A DNA stretch of 64,000 nucleotides, taken from assembly GCF_034479635.1 (NCBI RefSeq), contig NZ_CP140153.1, forward strand, positions 1,619,501 through 1,683,500. Direction: 5' to 3'. This DNA is from Guyparkeria halophila. GTDB taxonomy: Bacteria > Pseudomonadota > Gammaproteobacteria > Halothiobacillales > Halothiobacillaceae. Positions 11,864 to 20,915 of the stretch are shown piece by piece. The notes under the pieces are model-generated. The model saw only the letters and a list, made by a program, of their open reading frames with translations, was not told the DNA's origin and made no database searches. A program made the translations under genes and the position numbers. The stretch's first letter is position 1. Every line of letters begins with the position of its first letter.

Positions 11864-13111
11864 ATGCCCGACACGGTCACCGACAACCTCGAGTGCTACA
11901 TCGTCGGCGGCGCCGTGCGCGACCGATTGCTGGGCCGCGAGGTGGTCGACCACGACTGGGTGGTCGTCGGCGCCACGCCCGAGGTCATGCTTGCACGCGG
12001 CTTCAAGCAGGTCGGTGCGGACTTCCCCGTGTTTCTTCACCCGGACACCGGCGAGGAGTACGCACTGGCCCGCACCGAGCGCAAGCAGGGACGCGGCTAC
12101 CACGGTTTTGCGGTGCACGCGGCCCCGGAGGTCACCCTCGAGGACGATCTGGCCCGGCGGGACCTGACCATCAACGCCATGGCCATGCGGGAAAACGGCG
12201 AGCTGGTCGATCCATTCGGCGGTCGCGACGACCTCGAGGCCCGCCGACTGCGCCATGTCGGCCCCGCCTTCGTCGAGGACCCCCTACGGGTGTTGCGCGT
12301 GGCGCGTTTCGCCGCGCAGCTGGGCGCCCATGGATTCGAGGTCGCCGACTCCACTGCCTCGCTGATGCGTCAGATGAGTGCCAGCGGGGAGCTTGCCGAT
12401 CTTGTCCCCGAACGCGTCTGGGCGGAGACGGTCAAGGCACTGGGCACCGAACGCCCCTCGCGCTACTTCGCGGTACTCCACGACGTCGATGCCCTGGCCG
12501 AGACCTTCCCCGAGGTCGAGGCGCTGTTCGGCGTGCCGCAACCGAAGGAATACCACCCCGAGGTGGACACGGGCATCCATACCCTGCTGGTGCTGGATGC
12601 CGCCGCCGGTCTGAGCGATTCGGTTGGCGTACGCTTTGCCGCGGTCTGCCACGACCTGGGCAAGGCTCTGACCCCGCCGGAGGAATGGCCCCGTCATATC
12701 GGTCACGAACGGCGTGGCGTGGAGCCGACACGGGTACTGTGCGAGCGCCTGCGCACCCCCAAGGCCATTCGCGAACTGGCCCTGACCGTCACCGCCCAGC
12801 ACGGCCGGATTCACCGTGCCCTGGAAATGCGCGACACCACCCTGGTCGACCTGATCGACGAGCTTGATGCCCTGCGACGCCCGGAGCGATTCGAACAGAT
12901 CCTGACCGTCTGTCACGCCGACTCGCGCGGCAAGCCCGGCAAGGAGTCGGTCGACTACCCGGAGGGGGATTGGCTACGCCGTGTCCGCGAAACGGTGGCC
13001 GCCATCTCGCCCCAGCCGCTGCTGGAACAGGGAATCAAGGGCAAGGCGCTGGGCGAGGCGCTCAGGCGCGAACGCATCCGCGCCGTCGCCGACCTGCCAC
13101 GTCCTGATTGA
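11864..13111 (+). CDS. cca: CCA-adding tRNA nucleotidyltransferase with HD domain
   Basis: Adds or repairs the 3'-CCA end of tRNAs. The 415-residue product is a bacterial class II enzyme. It opens with the nucleotidyltransferase motif [13 protein letters not shown], then DHDWVVVG with the metal-binding carboxylates, the [10 protein letters not shown] ribose-recognition motif and the [14 protein letters not shown] flexible loop. An HD phosphohydrolase domain follows ([11 protein letters not shown]), as in the E. coli-type long Cca, which also has phosphatase and phosphodiesterase activity. A CCGGAG site precedes the ATG. It is divergent from the sigma-54 activator gene. Confidence 0.95.
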   Translation: MPDTVTDNLECYIVGGAVRDRLLGREVVDHDWVVVGATPEVMLARGFKQVGADFPVFLHPDTGEEYALARTERKQGRGYHGFAVHAAPEVTLEDDLARRDLTINAMAMRENGELVDPFGGRDDLEARRLRHVGPAFVEDPLRVLRVARFAAQLGAHGFEVADSTASLMRQMSASGELADLVPERVWAETVKALGTERPSRYFAVLHDVDALAETFPEVEALFGVPQPKEYHPEVDTGIHTLLVLDAAAGLSDSVGVRFAAVCHDLGKALTPPEEWPRHIGHERRGVEPTRVLCERLRTPKAIRELALTVTAQHGRIHRALEMRDTTLVDLIDELDALRRPERFEQILTVCHADSRGKPGKESVDYPEGDWLRRVRETVAAISPQPLLEQGIKGKALGEALRRERIRAVADLPRPD

Positions 13112-13132
13112 CCGCAGCGCGGCAGCGGGCCC

Positions 13133-14017
13133 TTAGTCGGTCATTGCCTGCGCGGGCCCGGTCGGCGACACCCGATCGAGAAACCGCGATACCGTCGTCA
13201 GGATCTGGTCGTCGAAGGGGAAGACGTTCGACAGGCTGACCACGACCCCGGCATGACGCAGATTGTCGACCCGCAACAGCTCGACCGGCACCCCGGCCCG
13301 TTCCAGGCGCTCGGCCATCCGCTCGGTATTGCGTGGATCGACCACCGGGTCATCGGCACTGACGACCAGCAACGTCGGTGGTACCTCGCCGTCAACCCAG
13401 TTGACAGGCTGGCTCGACTCGAGCGGATCGGCGGGTTCGAAGATGCGCTCGAGCGTGGGGTCGTTCAGCGGCAGGAAGTCATAGGGTCCGGCGAGACCCG
13501 CCCAGGCCGTCACCCAGCCGCGTTCGCCGCCGACCGCCTCGAGGTAGCGATCGTCGCTCACCAGCATGGCCACGTTGTAGGCCCCCGCCGAATGCCCCAT
13601 CAGTGACAGGCGCGCCGGATCGGCGCCGTAATCGCGGGCGTGCGACCGTGCCCAGACCACCGCACGGGCCGAGTCATACAGAAATTCGGGGTAGCGCACC
13701 TCGGGATAGACGCGATAGTCGGGAATCATCACCACGAACCCCCGGCTGGCCAGCGTCCGGCCGAGGAAGGCATACGTGGAGCGATCCCCCGTCTGCCAGC
13801 TGCCGCCCCAGAAGAACACCACCAACGGTGCCCCTTCAACGCCGTTGGGGCGGTAGACATCCAGCGCCAGGTCACGCCCGACATCGAACACCACATCCCG
13901 GGTCACCGTGACCGAATCACTGGGCGCAAGCGATTCGAGCACCTTCGCCCCGGAACAGGCCGTCAGGTTCAGCAGGGTGACCGTCGCGGCGGTGAGTAGC
14001 GTCAGCAATCGTTTCAC
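13133..14017 (-). CDS. Lipoprotein alpha/beta-hydrolase (esterase)
   Basis: Predicted lipid-anchored esterase of the carboxylesterase/BD-FAE-like group. From the GTG at 14017, with CGGAG seven bases upstream, the 294-residue product has a lipoprotein signal ending in LNLTAC, an oxyanion-type motif (VVFFWGGSW in place of the common HGGGW), the nucleophile GHSAG, an acid in DDPVVD and a His in LRHAG. The open frame runs further upstream into metE, but only this start gives a lipobox. Substrate is not predictable. It sits 92 bases downstream of metE on the same strand. Confidence 0.82.
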   Translation of the reverse strand: MKRLLTLLTAATVTLLNLTACSGAKVLESLAPSDSVTVTRDVVFDVGRDLALDVYRPNGVEGAPLVVFFWGGSWQTGDRSTYAFLGRTLASRGFVVMIPDYRVYPEVRYPEFLYDSARAVVWARSHARDYGADPARLSLMGHSAGAYNVAMLVSDDRYLEAVGGERGWVTAWAGLAGPYDFLPLNDPTLERIFEPADPLESSQPVNWVDGEVPPTLLVVSADDPVVDPRNTERMAERLERAGVPVELLRVDNLRHAGVVVSLSNVFPFDDQILTTVSRFLDRVSPTGPAQAMTD

Positions 14018-14027
14018 GATGGGCTCC

Positions 14028-14049
14028 GGGGGCGAGGCGCCCCCTTTTT
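14028..14049 (+). terminator. Hairpin with T-run opposing the esterase start
   Basis: GGGGGCG (14028-14034) pairs with CGCCCCC (14038-14044) with a three-base loop, followed by five T on the plus strand. No plus-strand gene ends here, so it may stop antisense transcription. On the minus strand the same stem lies just upstream of the esterase ribosome-binding site and could limit its exposure. Confidence 0.35.
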
Positions 14050-14109
14050 CAATTGGGGCCGAGTCAGGGTGGGCCGAGTGTAGACCCCGCCTCGCCCCGA
14101 TGGATCGTT

Positions 14110-16404
14110 TTATTCGCGACGATGCTCGTGGCGCAGATCGCGCGCCGCCGCGACCAGGTTTCGCAGCCCGGCCCTCACCTCCTCCCAGCCGCGCGTCTTG
14201 AGACCGCAGTCGGGATTCACCCACAGGCGATCCACCGGCACCTTGTCCAGTGCCAGCCGCAGCCGGTCGCCAATCTCCGCCACGCTCGGCACCAACGGCG
14301 AGTGGATGTCCCAGACACCCGGGCCGATCTCGTTGGGGTATTCGAACTCGGCGAAGGCATCCAGCAGCTTCATGTTCGAGCGGGTCGTCTCGATGGTGAT
14401 CACGTCGGCATCCAGTGCGGCAATCGCGTCGATGATGTCGTTGAACTCGCTGTAGCACATGTGGGTGTGGATCTGGACGTCGTCCGGCGCCACCGCGGTC
14501 GCAAACCGAAAGGCACGCACCGCCCAGTCGAGATAGCCATCCCAGCCGACGCGACGCAGCGGCAGCCCCTCGCGAAACGCCGGCTCGTCGACCTGGATTG
14601 CGGCGATGCCCGCGGCGCACAGGTCGGCAACCTCTTCTCGCAATACGGCGGCGAGCTGATACGCAACCGCTTCACGGGACAGATCATCGCGAACGAACGA
14701 CCAGGAGAGCATCGTGACCGGGCCGGTGAGCATCCCCTTGACCGGCCGATCGGTGAGCGACTGCGCATACCGGCTCCAGTCCACGGTCAGGGAGCGCGGG
14801 CGGGCCACATCACCCCAGATGATCGGCGGCTTGACGCAGCGCGAGCCGTACGACTGCACCCAGCCGGCACGGGTGAAGGCAAAGCCATCGAGTTGCTGGC
14901 CGAAGTACTCGACCATGTCGTTGCGCTCGGGCTCGCCGTGCACCAGCAGATCCAGATCCAGCCTTTCCTGCTCACGGATGGTCTCGGCGATCGCCGCGCG
15001 CATTGCCTGCTCGTAGGCAGCGGTATCGATTTCCCCGCGGCGATGCGCTCGGCGTGTCGCCCGGATCTCGTCGGTCTGCGGAAACGAGCCGATGGTCGTG
15101 GTGGGCAGGATTGGCAGGTTCAGGCGGGCCTGCTGTGCCGTCGCCCGCTCGACATACGGACAAGCCCGTGTCGGCTCGTCGGCGAGCGACCGGGCCAACT
15201 GCTCGCGGCGCCCGGCATCGTGGCGACCATCCAGTGCCTCCAGCCGCCGACGCGCCGTGATGGTCGCCTCAAGTGCCTCGGCGATCGCCCCGCGCCCCTC
15301 GGCCAAGCCACGCGCCAGCGAGGTCAGCTCGTCGAGCTTTTGCCGGGCGAAGCTCAGGTTGGCGGCCAACGCGGGCGGCAAATCGGTTTCCTCGCCGGCA
15401 TCCAGCGGCAGGTGCAGCAGCGAACAGCTGGGGGCCAGCCAGAGACGCTCGCCCAGCCGCTCGTAGAGCGGCTCGAGTCGATCGAGCAGCGCCGACAGAT
15501 CCGCCCGCCAGACCGACCGGCCGTCCAACACGCCCGCGGAGAGCACCTTGAACGCCGGCAGTCGATCCCCCAGGGCCTCGAGATCATCCCCGGCGGCTAC
15601 GTCCACGTGCACACCATCGACCGGCAGGTTGGCCAGCAGGGACAAGCGCCCGTCCACCGGCGAGAAATAACTGGCCAGCAGCAGGCGCAGTCCCGGCGTT
15701 TTCAGGCGGTGATAGATCGGCTCGAAGGCCGCCAGCCAGACCGCGGGAAGATCCAGACCCAGGATCGGCTCGTCGAGCTGGACCCACTCGGCACCGAGGG
15801 CGGCAATCTCGCTCAACAGCGAGGCGTAAGCGGCGGCCAGCTCGGGGGCACGCTGCAGGCGTGCCTCGCGACTGACACCCCCACTCAGCCACAGGAAGGT
15901 CAGTGGGCCGATCAGCACCGGCTTGCTGGCCGGATCACCGGCCAGCGACTCGCGAATCTCCATCAACAGCCGCTCGGCATCGAGTCGAAACGGGCGATCC
16001 GCGTCCAGCTCGGGCACCAGGTAGTGGTAGTTGGTATCAAACCACTTGGTCATCGCCAACGGGGCGAGACTGCCCTGCGCCGACGATCTCCCGCGAGCCA
16101 GGGCAAACAGCGAATCGAGATCGTTGGGTAGATTGCCGAAACGGCCGGGCGCCTGCCCGAACAACAGGCACAGATCGGCCATGCCATCGTAAAAGCTGAA
16201 GTCGCCGCAGGCTGGCCGTGCGACACCCGCCTCGCGATGCCACTGGCGTGATTCGGCTCGCACGTCACACGCGGTTTTATGCAGGGCAGTGGTGTCGGCC
16301 TCGCCGCGCCAGTGGCTTTCCAGCGCCCATTTGACTGCGCGCTCGCGTCCGATACGGGGAAAACCCAGGGTGTGGGTAACGGGATGGTGAGTCGCTTGCG
16401 GCAT
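14110..16404 (-). CDS. metE: Cobalamin-independent methionine synthase
   Basis: Transfers methyl from 5-methyltetrahydropteroyltriglutamate to homocysteine in the cytosol, using zinc. The 764-residue product has the two-barrel MetE layout: an N-terminal half beginning HTLGFPRIGRERAVKWALE, and a C-terminal half with TTTIGSFPQTDEIR, the zinc ligands in IHTHMCYSEF (His and Cys) and PDCGLKTRGW (Cys), and VDEPAFREGLPLR. Length matches the family. An AGAGGA site lies six bases before the ATG. Two inverted repeats lie in its leader. It follows the diguanylate cyclase gene after 89 bases. Confidence 0.97.
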   Translation of the reverse strand: MPQATHHPVTHTLGFPRIGRERAVKWALESHWRGEADTTALHKTACDVRAESRQWHREAGVARPACGDFSFYDGMADLCLLFGQAPGRFGNLPNDLDSLFALARGRSSAQGSLAPLAMTKWFDTNYHYLVPELDADRPFRLDAERLLMEIRESLAGDPASKPVLIGPLTFLWLSGGVSREARLQRAPELAAAYASLLSEIAALGAEWVQLDEPILGLDLPAVWLAAFEPIYHRLKTPGLRLLLASYFSPVDGRLSLLANLPVDGVHVDVAAGDDLEALGDRLPAFKVLSAGVLDGRSVWRADLSALLDRLEPLYERLGERLWLAPSCSLLHLPLDAGEETDLPPALAANLSFARQKLDELTSLARGLAEGRGAIAEALEATITARRRLEALDGRHDAGRREQLARSLADEPTRACPYVERATAQQARLNLPILPTTTIGSFPQTDEIRATRRAHRRGEIDTAAYEQAMRAAIAETIREQERLDLDLLVHGEPERNDMVEYFGQQLDGFAFTRAGWVQSYGSRCVKPPIIWGDVARPRSLTVDWSRYAQSLTDRPVKGMLTGPVTMLSWSFVRDDLSREAVAYQLAAVLREEVADLCAAGIAAIQVDEPAFREGLPLRRVGWDGYLDWAVRAFRFATAVAPDDVQIHTHMCYSEFNDIIDAIAALDADVITIETTRSNMKLLDAFAEFEYPNEIGPGVWDIHSPLVPSVAEIGDRLRLALDKVPVDRLWVNPDCGLKTRGWEEVRAGLRNLVAAARDLRHEHRRE

Positions 16405-16423
16405 GTCGATTCCTCTCTGATTC

Positions 16424-16460
16424 GGGTGATGGATTCACCCTATCGGAATGCAACATGCAT
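16424..16460 (-). promoter_or_regulatory. Two inverted repeats upstream of metE
   Basis: GGGTGA (16424-16429) pairs with TCACCC (16435-16440) across five bases, and ATGCA (16448-16452) pairs with TGCAT (16456-16460) across three. They lie 20-56 bases before the metE ATG in otherwise AT-rich DNA. Neither fits the MetR consensus TGAA-N5-TTCA exactly. They could be operator half-sites or small hairpins. Confidence 0.3.
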
Positions 16461-16493
16461 TTCGTCGAACCTTATTCCTTACTTACATTATTT

Positions 16494-18743
16494 TCATTCA
16501 TCATCGGGCGATTCGGTGGCGTCGACCAGGTCCCGATGGAAAACGACGGTGTCATCCTTGGTTTCCTTCGCACGGTACATCGCCGCATCCGCCCGCCTCA
16601 TCAGGCCATCCAGGGTGTCGGCATCATCCGGAAAGCGGGCGAAACCGATCGAAGCCTGGACGTGAACCAGTTGGGCCGTGCCACTGAGCACCATGGGTTC
16701 GCGTAGCCGCTCAAGGAGCGAGGCGCCCAAGCGGACCATGTCCTCGTTGCTGCGCACACCGTAGAAGGCCACCACGAACTCGTCGCCCCCCAGGCGGGCG
16801 ACAATGTCCTCTCGCCGCCCCACACGGGACAGCCGCCGGGCGACCTCGCGCAATACCTCGTCACCGACGTGGTGGCCGAGGGTGTCGTTGATGGGCTTGA
16901 AACCGTTCAGATCGACAAAGGCCAACGCGATACCCGTTCCCTCACGCAGCGCGTGCAGGCGGGCCTGCTCGAACCGCTCGTCGAGCCCCGAGCGGTTGAG
17001 CGTATCGGTCAACGGGTCATGGAGTGCGCGGTGGTGCATGGCCTGCATGCGGCGGTGCCGGGTGGTGACATCACTGATGACGGCGACGTAACGACTCACA
17101 CGGCGGCGGTCGTCACGTATCAGGTCCACCGACCAACCGAGAACGCGCTCGCGGCCATCCGGCAACCGGCAGGCCAGTTCTTCGGTCCAGCGGCCACGCT
17201 GCCGCAGCCCACGCGCGCAGGCCTCCAGCCGCCGATGGCTGCGGTCGAGCGGCTCGGGGGTGGTCAACCGTCCACCCACCAGCTCCTTGGATGATTGCCC
17301 CACCAGCCGCTCGAAAGCCGGATTGACGGCCAACACGCGGCGATAGCGATCAAGAATGACGATGGCATCCCCGGCGCCCTCGAACACCGCCGTGGCCAGT
17401 CCCTCGAGTTGTTCGAACGCCTGGCGATCCGAAAGATCGGTCATCGTGCCGACCAGCCCCGCCCCCCCCTGACCGGCCAGGATCACCGGTTCGACCCGCA
17501 CCTCGGCCGGGATTTCCGTCCCGTCGCTGCGCGTGAGACGAACGGCCAGGACCACCCGAGCACCGTGCGAGGCACCGGACGGGGCCCGATTGGGTTGCTG
17601 CATCCTTTCAGCGGCCTCGCGAATTCGGCGACGCTCGTCTTCGGGGAACAGATTCAGCCATGAGGCGCCGATTACGCCTCGAGCCGCGGGGCCGACCATG
17701 CGCTCGTAGGCCGGGCTGACGTAGACAAGTTGGCCGACATTGTTTGTGCGAAAGACCACGTCACTCACGTTGGACGTGACGTCGCGCAGGAGACGTTCTG
17801 AGTCGATCATCAGGTGCTGCTGGGCCTGCCAGCGCACGGCAAGCCACATCACCAGCAGCCCCGCGAGCAGTGCCATTACCTCCGCGAATCGGATCAGCCC
17901 CGTGACCATCGCGCTTGGTTCACTGGGCTGCATGGCAAGCTGCCAGCGTCCGTCCAGCGCAATCACCGGCGACTTGAGGGTATCGCCTTGCTGGAACAAG
18001 CCGGGGTGGCCGAGAAAGACCGCCCCCTCCGCTCCCAGGCCGTCCATTCCACGAACGGCCAGCGTCCCCTCGCTGAGCTTCTTGCCCACCCCGGCCGCCT
18101 CGAAGAGGCGCATGATGTCGATCGGCGTGGAGACCACCCCCCAATACTCGTCCGCCCCGTCACCGTCGCGGTCGAAGCGTACCGGCACCCGGTGGATGAC
18201 CGCGTAGCCACCCTGCACCAGTTCGTAAGGCCCGCCCAGGACCGGCTCACCCGTCTGCATCGCGCGGCGCAACGAGCCGCCCTGCTCCGGGTGGGCGGCG
18301 AGATCCACGCCAATGGCCGCCTCGTTCCCTTCCAGCGGAATGCTGACCCGGATGACGTTGTCCGGTGCGATGGCGATCGAGCGGATCACCGGCGTGCGTT
18401 CGAGCATCCGCTCGGCTACGGGACGCAAGCTAAGCTCATCCAACCCTTGGTTGACCTCGATCATGGCCCCGACCCCGTCAGACACGTTGGAGGCCTGATT
18501 GAGCTGGGACTCGATGCGGGTGCGGATCTGGGCCAGGTTATCGAGATCGGCCTGCAGGACGGCCGTGGTCAATTGTCGCTCGACCACCCAAGTGGTCGTA
18601 AGCAACACGCCACTGACCACGAGGCCCGCCGCCAATGGCGGGAGAACCCGTTTCAGGCGGGCAAAGAAGGACCAGCTCCCGGGAGGGAACGGCTCCGACT
18701 TATGCTGGTTCTCGGCCGACCGGCCGGCATGCAGACCACCCAC
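16494..18743 (-). CDS. CHASE-PAS-PAS-GGDEF diguanylate cyclase
   Basis: Membrane sensor that makes cyclic di-GMP. The 749-residue product has a membrane helix (about 28-50), a periplasmic CHASE-like domain (motif IPLEGNEAAIGVDLAAHPE near 155-175), a second membrane helix (about 285-305), two PAS domains (about 315-430 and 440-560) and a C-terminal GGDEF domain with an intact GGDEF active site. An RRED inhibitory site lies five residues before it, so product feedback is likely. No EAL domain follows. It starts with GTG, with GGGAGA six bases upstream. The ligand is unknown. Confidence 0.9.
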   Translation of the reverse strand: MGGLHAGRSAENQHKSEPFPPGSWSFFARLKRVLPPLAAGLVVSGVLLTTTWVVERQLTTAVLQADLDNLAQIRTRIESQLNQASNVSDGVGAMIEVNQGLDELSLRPVAERMLERTPVIRSIAIAPDNVIRVSIPLEGNEAAIGVDLAAHPEQGGSLRRAMQTGEPVLGGPYELVQGGYAVIHRVPVRFDRDGDGADEYWGVVSTPIDIMRLFEAAGVGKKLSEGTLAVRGMDGLGAEGAVFLGHPGLFQQGDTLKSPVIALDGRWQLAMQPSEPSAMVTGLIRFAEVMALLAGLLVMWLAVRWQAQQHLMIDSERLLRDVTSNVSDVVFRTNNVGQLVYVSPAYERMVGPAARGVIGASWLNLFPEDERRRIREAAERMQQPNRAPSGASHGARVVLAVRLTRSDGTEIPAEVRVEPVILAGQGGAGLVGTMTDLSDRQAFEQLEGLATAVFEGAGDAIVILDRYRRVLAVNPAFERLVGQSSKELVGGRLTTPEPLDRSHRRLEACARGLRQRGRWTEELACRLPDGRERVLGWSVDLIRDDRRRVSRYVAVISDVTTRHRRMQAMHHRALHDPLTDTLNRSGLDERFEQARLHALREGTGIALAFVDLNGFKPINDTLGHHVGDEVLREVARRLSRVGRREDIVARLGGDEFVVAFYGVRSNEDMVRLGASLLERLREPMVLSGTAQLVHVQASIGFARFPDDADTLDGLMRRADAAMYRAKETKDDTVVFHRDLVDATESPDDE

Positions 18744-18855
18744 AACCGATCTCCCTGTTGATACGAATTACCCTATAAAAACAGTCTAGCTTAGAGTGCC
18801 GGTCGCGCTGATAGGCAACCTAATAAAGTTGAGGTGGGCTGCCCCGCCAGCAATA

Positions 18856-18886
18856 ACAAAGCCGACGCCTGAGGCGTCGGCTTTGT
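18856..18886 (-). terminator. Perfect 14-pair hairpin downstream of the small membrane gene
   Basis: Bases 18856-18869 pair perfectly with 18873-18886 around a three-base loop. It lies between the 50-residue membrane-protein gene and the downstream cyclase gene, both on the minus strand. There is no long T-run, so termination efficiency is uncertain. Confidence 0.6.
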
Positions 18887-18954
18887 CGACTCGTGACCTG
18901 AACAATGGCCCAGCAGAGTGGCCTAGCAATGAGGGTCTGGCAGAGCTGACGCGC

Positions 18955-18981
18955 TCAGGCCATTCAGGCCATTCAGGCCAA
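18955..18981. repeat. Three-copy 9-base tandem repeat
   Basis: TCAGGCCAT is repeated three times in tandem (the last copy ends A instead of T), just past the stop codon of the small membrane-protein gene. No function is evident. Confidence 0.7.
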
Positions 18982-18998
18982 TTTTTGTTTTGCTGGCG

Positions 18999-19151
18999 TC
19001 AGCCGTGCTGGTGTCGGTGTTGTTTCTCTTCCTGGGCATGCTTGGCATCGCCAGACTTCTTCCAGAGCATCCAGAATGCGTATAGCGGCATGCCAACGAT
19101 GCCGATCATGGCGACGATGCTGATAAGCACGATTTGCAGCTCAATGTCCAT
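18999..19151 (-). CDS. 50-residue single-span membrane protein, His-rich tail
   Basis: Not recognised as a named family. The frame starts at an ATG (19151) with a near-perfect GGAGGT ribosome-binding site eight bases upstream, which strongly supports translation. The product has an acidic start (MDIELQ), one hydrophobic helix (about residues 7-29, IVLISIVAMIGIVGMPLYAFWML), then a charged cytoplasmic-looking tail (WKKSGDAKHAQEEKQ) ending HRHQHG, a possible metal-binding cluster. It resembles in size and plan the small accessory subunits of membrane oxidases, but no partner gene is adjacent. It is followed by a repeat and a strong hairpin and sits in relatively AT-rich DNA. Confidence 0.7.
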   Translation of the reverse strand: MDIELQIVLISIVAMIGIVGMPLYAFWMLWKKSGDAKHAQEEKQHRHQHG

Positions 19152-19283
19152 GACAATCAACCTCCGGTTGTTTGATCGCATGACCGCGACAGTCGGTACG
19201 GGTCACCAAGCCGACTTTAGACCTTACTTATATCCCCATCAACCCAGAAGATTGCTTTAGTATTTGCTTTTTTACTTAAACAC

Positions 19284-20207
19284 TTAGCCCATGTGCCGAC
19301 CGAGCGAATCATTGAGGAATGCCGCCCCGCGCACCCCGCTGGAATCCCCGAAGCGCGGCGCCACCAATCGGGTGGTGATCGGGTCGGAAAAGACGAACTC
19401 GTCCCACTGTCGGGGCACGCTCTCGTAAAGCCGTTCGACGTTCGACATCCCGCCGCCGAGCACGATCACGTCCGGGTCGAACAGGTTGATCACGTGCGCG
19501 AGTGCGCGGGCCAGCCGCCGCTCGTAGCGAGCGAGGCTCGCATGGGCCGCCTCGTCGCCGGCCTGCGCACGGGACACGATGATCTCTCCGGAAAGAGACT
19601 CGCCGGTACGCTCGGCATGATCGCGCTCGAATGCTGGGCCGGAGAGCCACTGCTCGATGCAGCCGCTCAGACCGCACCAGCAGGCAGGCCCGGGGGACTC
19701 GTCGGTCGCCGCCCAGGGCAACGGATTGTGCCCCCACTCGCCGGCAATCGCGTTGCGGCCCACCAGTACGCGACCATCGACCACCAGCCCGCCACCCACA
19801 CCGGTACCCAGGATCACGCCGAACACCGAATCGGCGCCCGAGGCGGCCCCGTCGACGGCCGATTCGGACAGCGCGAGACAGTTGGCGTCGTTGGCCATCA
19901 GCACCTCGCGCCCGAGGCGGGCCTCGAGATCCGCCTTGAGCGGCCGGTCGTTGAGCACCACCGAGTTGGCGTTCTTGACCAGGCCGGTGCGCGGCGAAAT
20001 CGTGCCGGGCGTGCCCACCCCGATGCCGCCGGCTCGTCCGCACTCGCGCTCGGCGCGCTCGATCAACGCGGCCATGGTCTCGACCGTGCCGGCGTAGTCG
20101 CCCTTCGGCGTGGGTTCACGCTCCCGCCAGCGAATGTGATTGTCGGGGGCAAGCACCGCGACCTCGATCTTGGTCCCGCCCAGGTCGACGCCCAGTCGAT
20201 TGCTCAT
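19284..20207 (-). CDS. ROK-family sugar kinase (fructokinase-like)
   Basis: ATP-dependent hexose kinase of the ROK family. The 307-residue product has the N-terminal ATP motif GVDLGGTKIEV, the sugar-binding NDANCLALSE, the ILGTGVGGGLV phosphate loop and the ROK zinc motif GHNPLPW...CWCGLSGCIEQWLSG with its three cysteines. Layout and length are closest to E. coli Mak-type fructokinases or NagK. Exact substrate cannot be set from sequence. An AAGGAA ribosome-binding site precedes the ATG. It follows tpx on the same strand after 113 bases. Confidence 0.88.
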   Translation of the reverse strand: MSNRLGVDLGGTKIEVAVLAPDNHIRWREREPTPKGDYAGTVETMAALIERAERECGRAGGIGVGTPGTISPRTGLVKNANSVVLNDRPLKADLEARLGREVLMANDANCLALSESAVDGAASGADSVFGVILGTGVGGGLVVDGRVLVGRNAIAGEWGHNPLPWAATDESPGPACWCGLSGCIEQWLSGPAFERDHAERTGESLSGEIIVSRAQAGDEAAHASLARYERRLARALAHVINLFDPDVIVLGGGMSNVERLYESVPRQWDEFVFSDPITTRLVAPRFGDSSGVRGAAFLNDSLGRHMG

Positions 20208-20286
20208 CGGCTCGTTCCTTAAAAAGTCGGCCCGGGCGCGACGCGAATTGTCATCCGCTCACGCACCGGGCCGAGGATCAATCAAC

Positions 20287-20306
20287 CGCCCGGTGGCAAC
20301 CGGGCG
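20287..20306 (-). terminator. Hairpin downstream of tpx
   Basis: CGCCCGGT (20287-20294) pairs perfectly with ACCGGGCG (20299-20306) around a four-base loop, 15 bases past the tpx stop. The minus-strand tail is only mildly T-rich (GTTGATTGAT), so it may be a weak terminator between tpx and the kinase gene. Confidence 0.45.
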
Positions 20307-20320
20307 CCTTGCCGTTCAAA

Positions 20321-20818
20321 TCAGAGCGCGCCAAGGGCGGCCTCGTAATCCGGCTGGTCGGCAATCTCATCGACCAGCTCGACATGGCGCACCGTGTTGT
20401 CGGCATCCAGCACCACGACGGTACGGGCCGCCAGGCCCGCCAGCGGGCCATCGGCGATGCGCAGGCCGTAATCGTCCAGGAATTCCGGGTGACGGAAGGC
20501 CGACAACATGGCGATGTTGTCGATCCCCTCCGCCTCGGCGAACCGGGCCTGGGCAAACGGCAGGTCCATGGAGATGCCAAGCACCACCGCATCACCATGC
20601 TCGCCGGCACGACGGTTGAACTCGCGCACCGATTTGGCACAGGTGCCGGTATCCAGGCTCGGGAAGATGTTCAGCACCTTCTTCTTGCCCGCAAAGGCGT
20701 CCAGCCCCTTGTCGGAGAGATCGCTCGCGGTCAGCGAGAAAGCGGGGGCCTTCTCACCCACGGACGGCAGCGTGCCGGCGACGTTGACGGGCGTGCCCTT
20801 GAATGTGACCTGGGACAT
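20321..20818 (-). CDS. tpx: Thiol peroxidase Tpx, single-cysteine variant
   Basis: Peroxiredoxin that reduces lipid and hydrogen peroxides. The 165-residue product has the Tpx peroxidatic site PSLDTGTCAKSVREFN with Cys60, and closely follows E. coli Tpx throughout (ADGPLAGLAARTVVVLD, PDYEAAL). E. coli uses Cys95 in RFCGAEG as resolving cysteine; here that segment reads RFAEAEG, with Ala94, and Cys60 is the only cysteine. The protein therefore cannot form the usual intramolecular disulfide and probably depends on an external thiol, a 1-Cys mechanism. It is upstream of the ROK kinase gene and downstream of the HAD gene. Confidence 0.93.
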   Translation of the reverse strand: MSQVTFKGTPVNVAGTLPSVGEKAPAFSLTASDLSDKGLDAFAGKKKVLNIFPSLDTGTCAKSVREFNRRAGEHGDAVVLGISMDLPFAQARFAEAEGIDNIAMLSAFRHPEFLDDYGLRIADGPLAGLAARTVVVLDADNTVRHVELVDEIADQPDYEAALGAL

Positions 20819-20915
20819 GGATTGCCTCCTTTGTCTTGACCAGTTGAACTGGCTGAAATGACTGTCGAAATCGTTCGAATGGGCGGCGGCCGGGGTGTCG
20901 GGCCGCCGACGGGTG

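Noticed and set aside
14053-16131. Open frame of 692 codons opposite metE
   Set aside because: Antisense shadow of metE with low-complexity product and no ribosome-binding site.
18796-19260. Plus-strand frame of 154 codons over the terminator and the small membrane gene
   Set aside because: It runs through a perfect hairpin and a tandem repeat and lacks a ribosome-binding site. The minus-strand 50-residue gene explains the region better.
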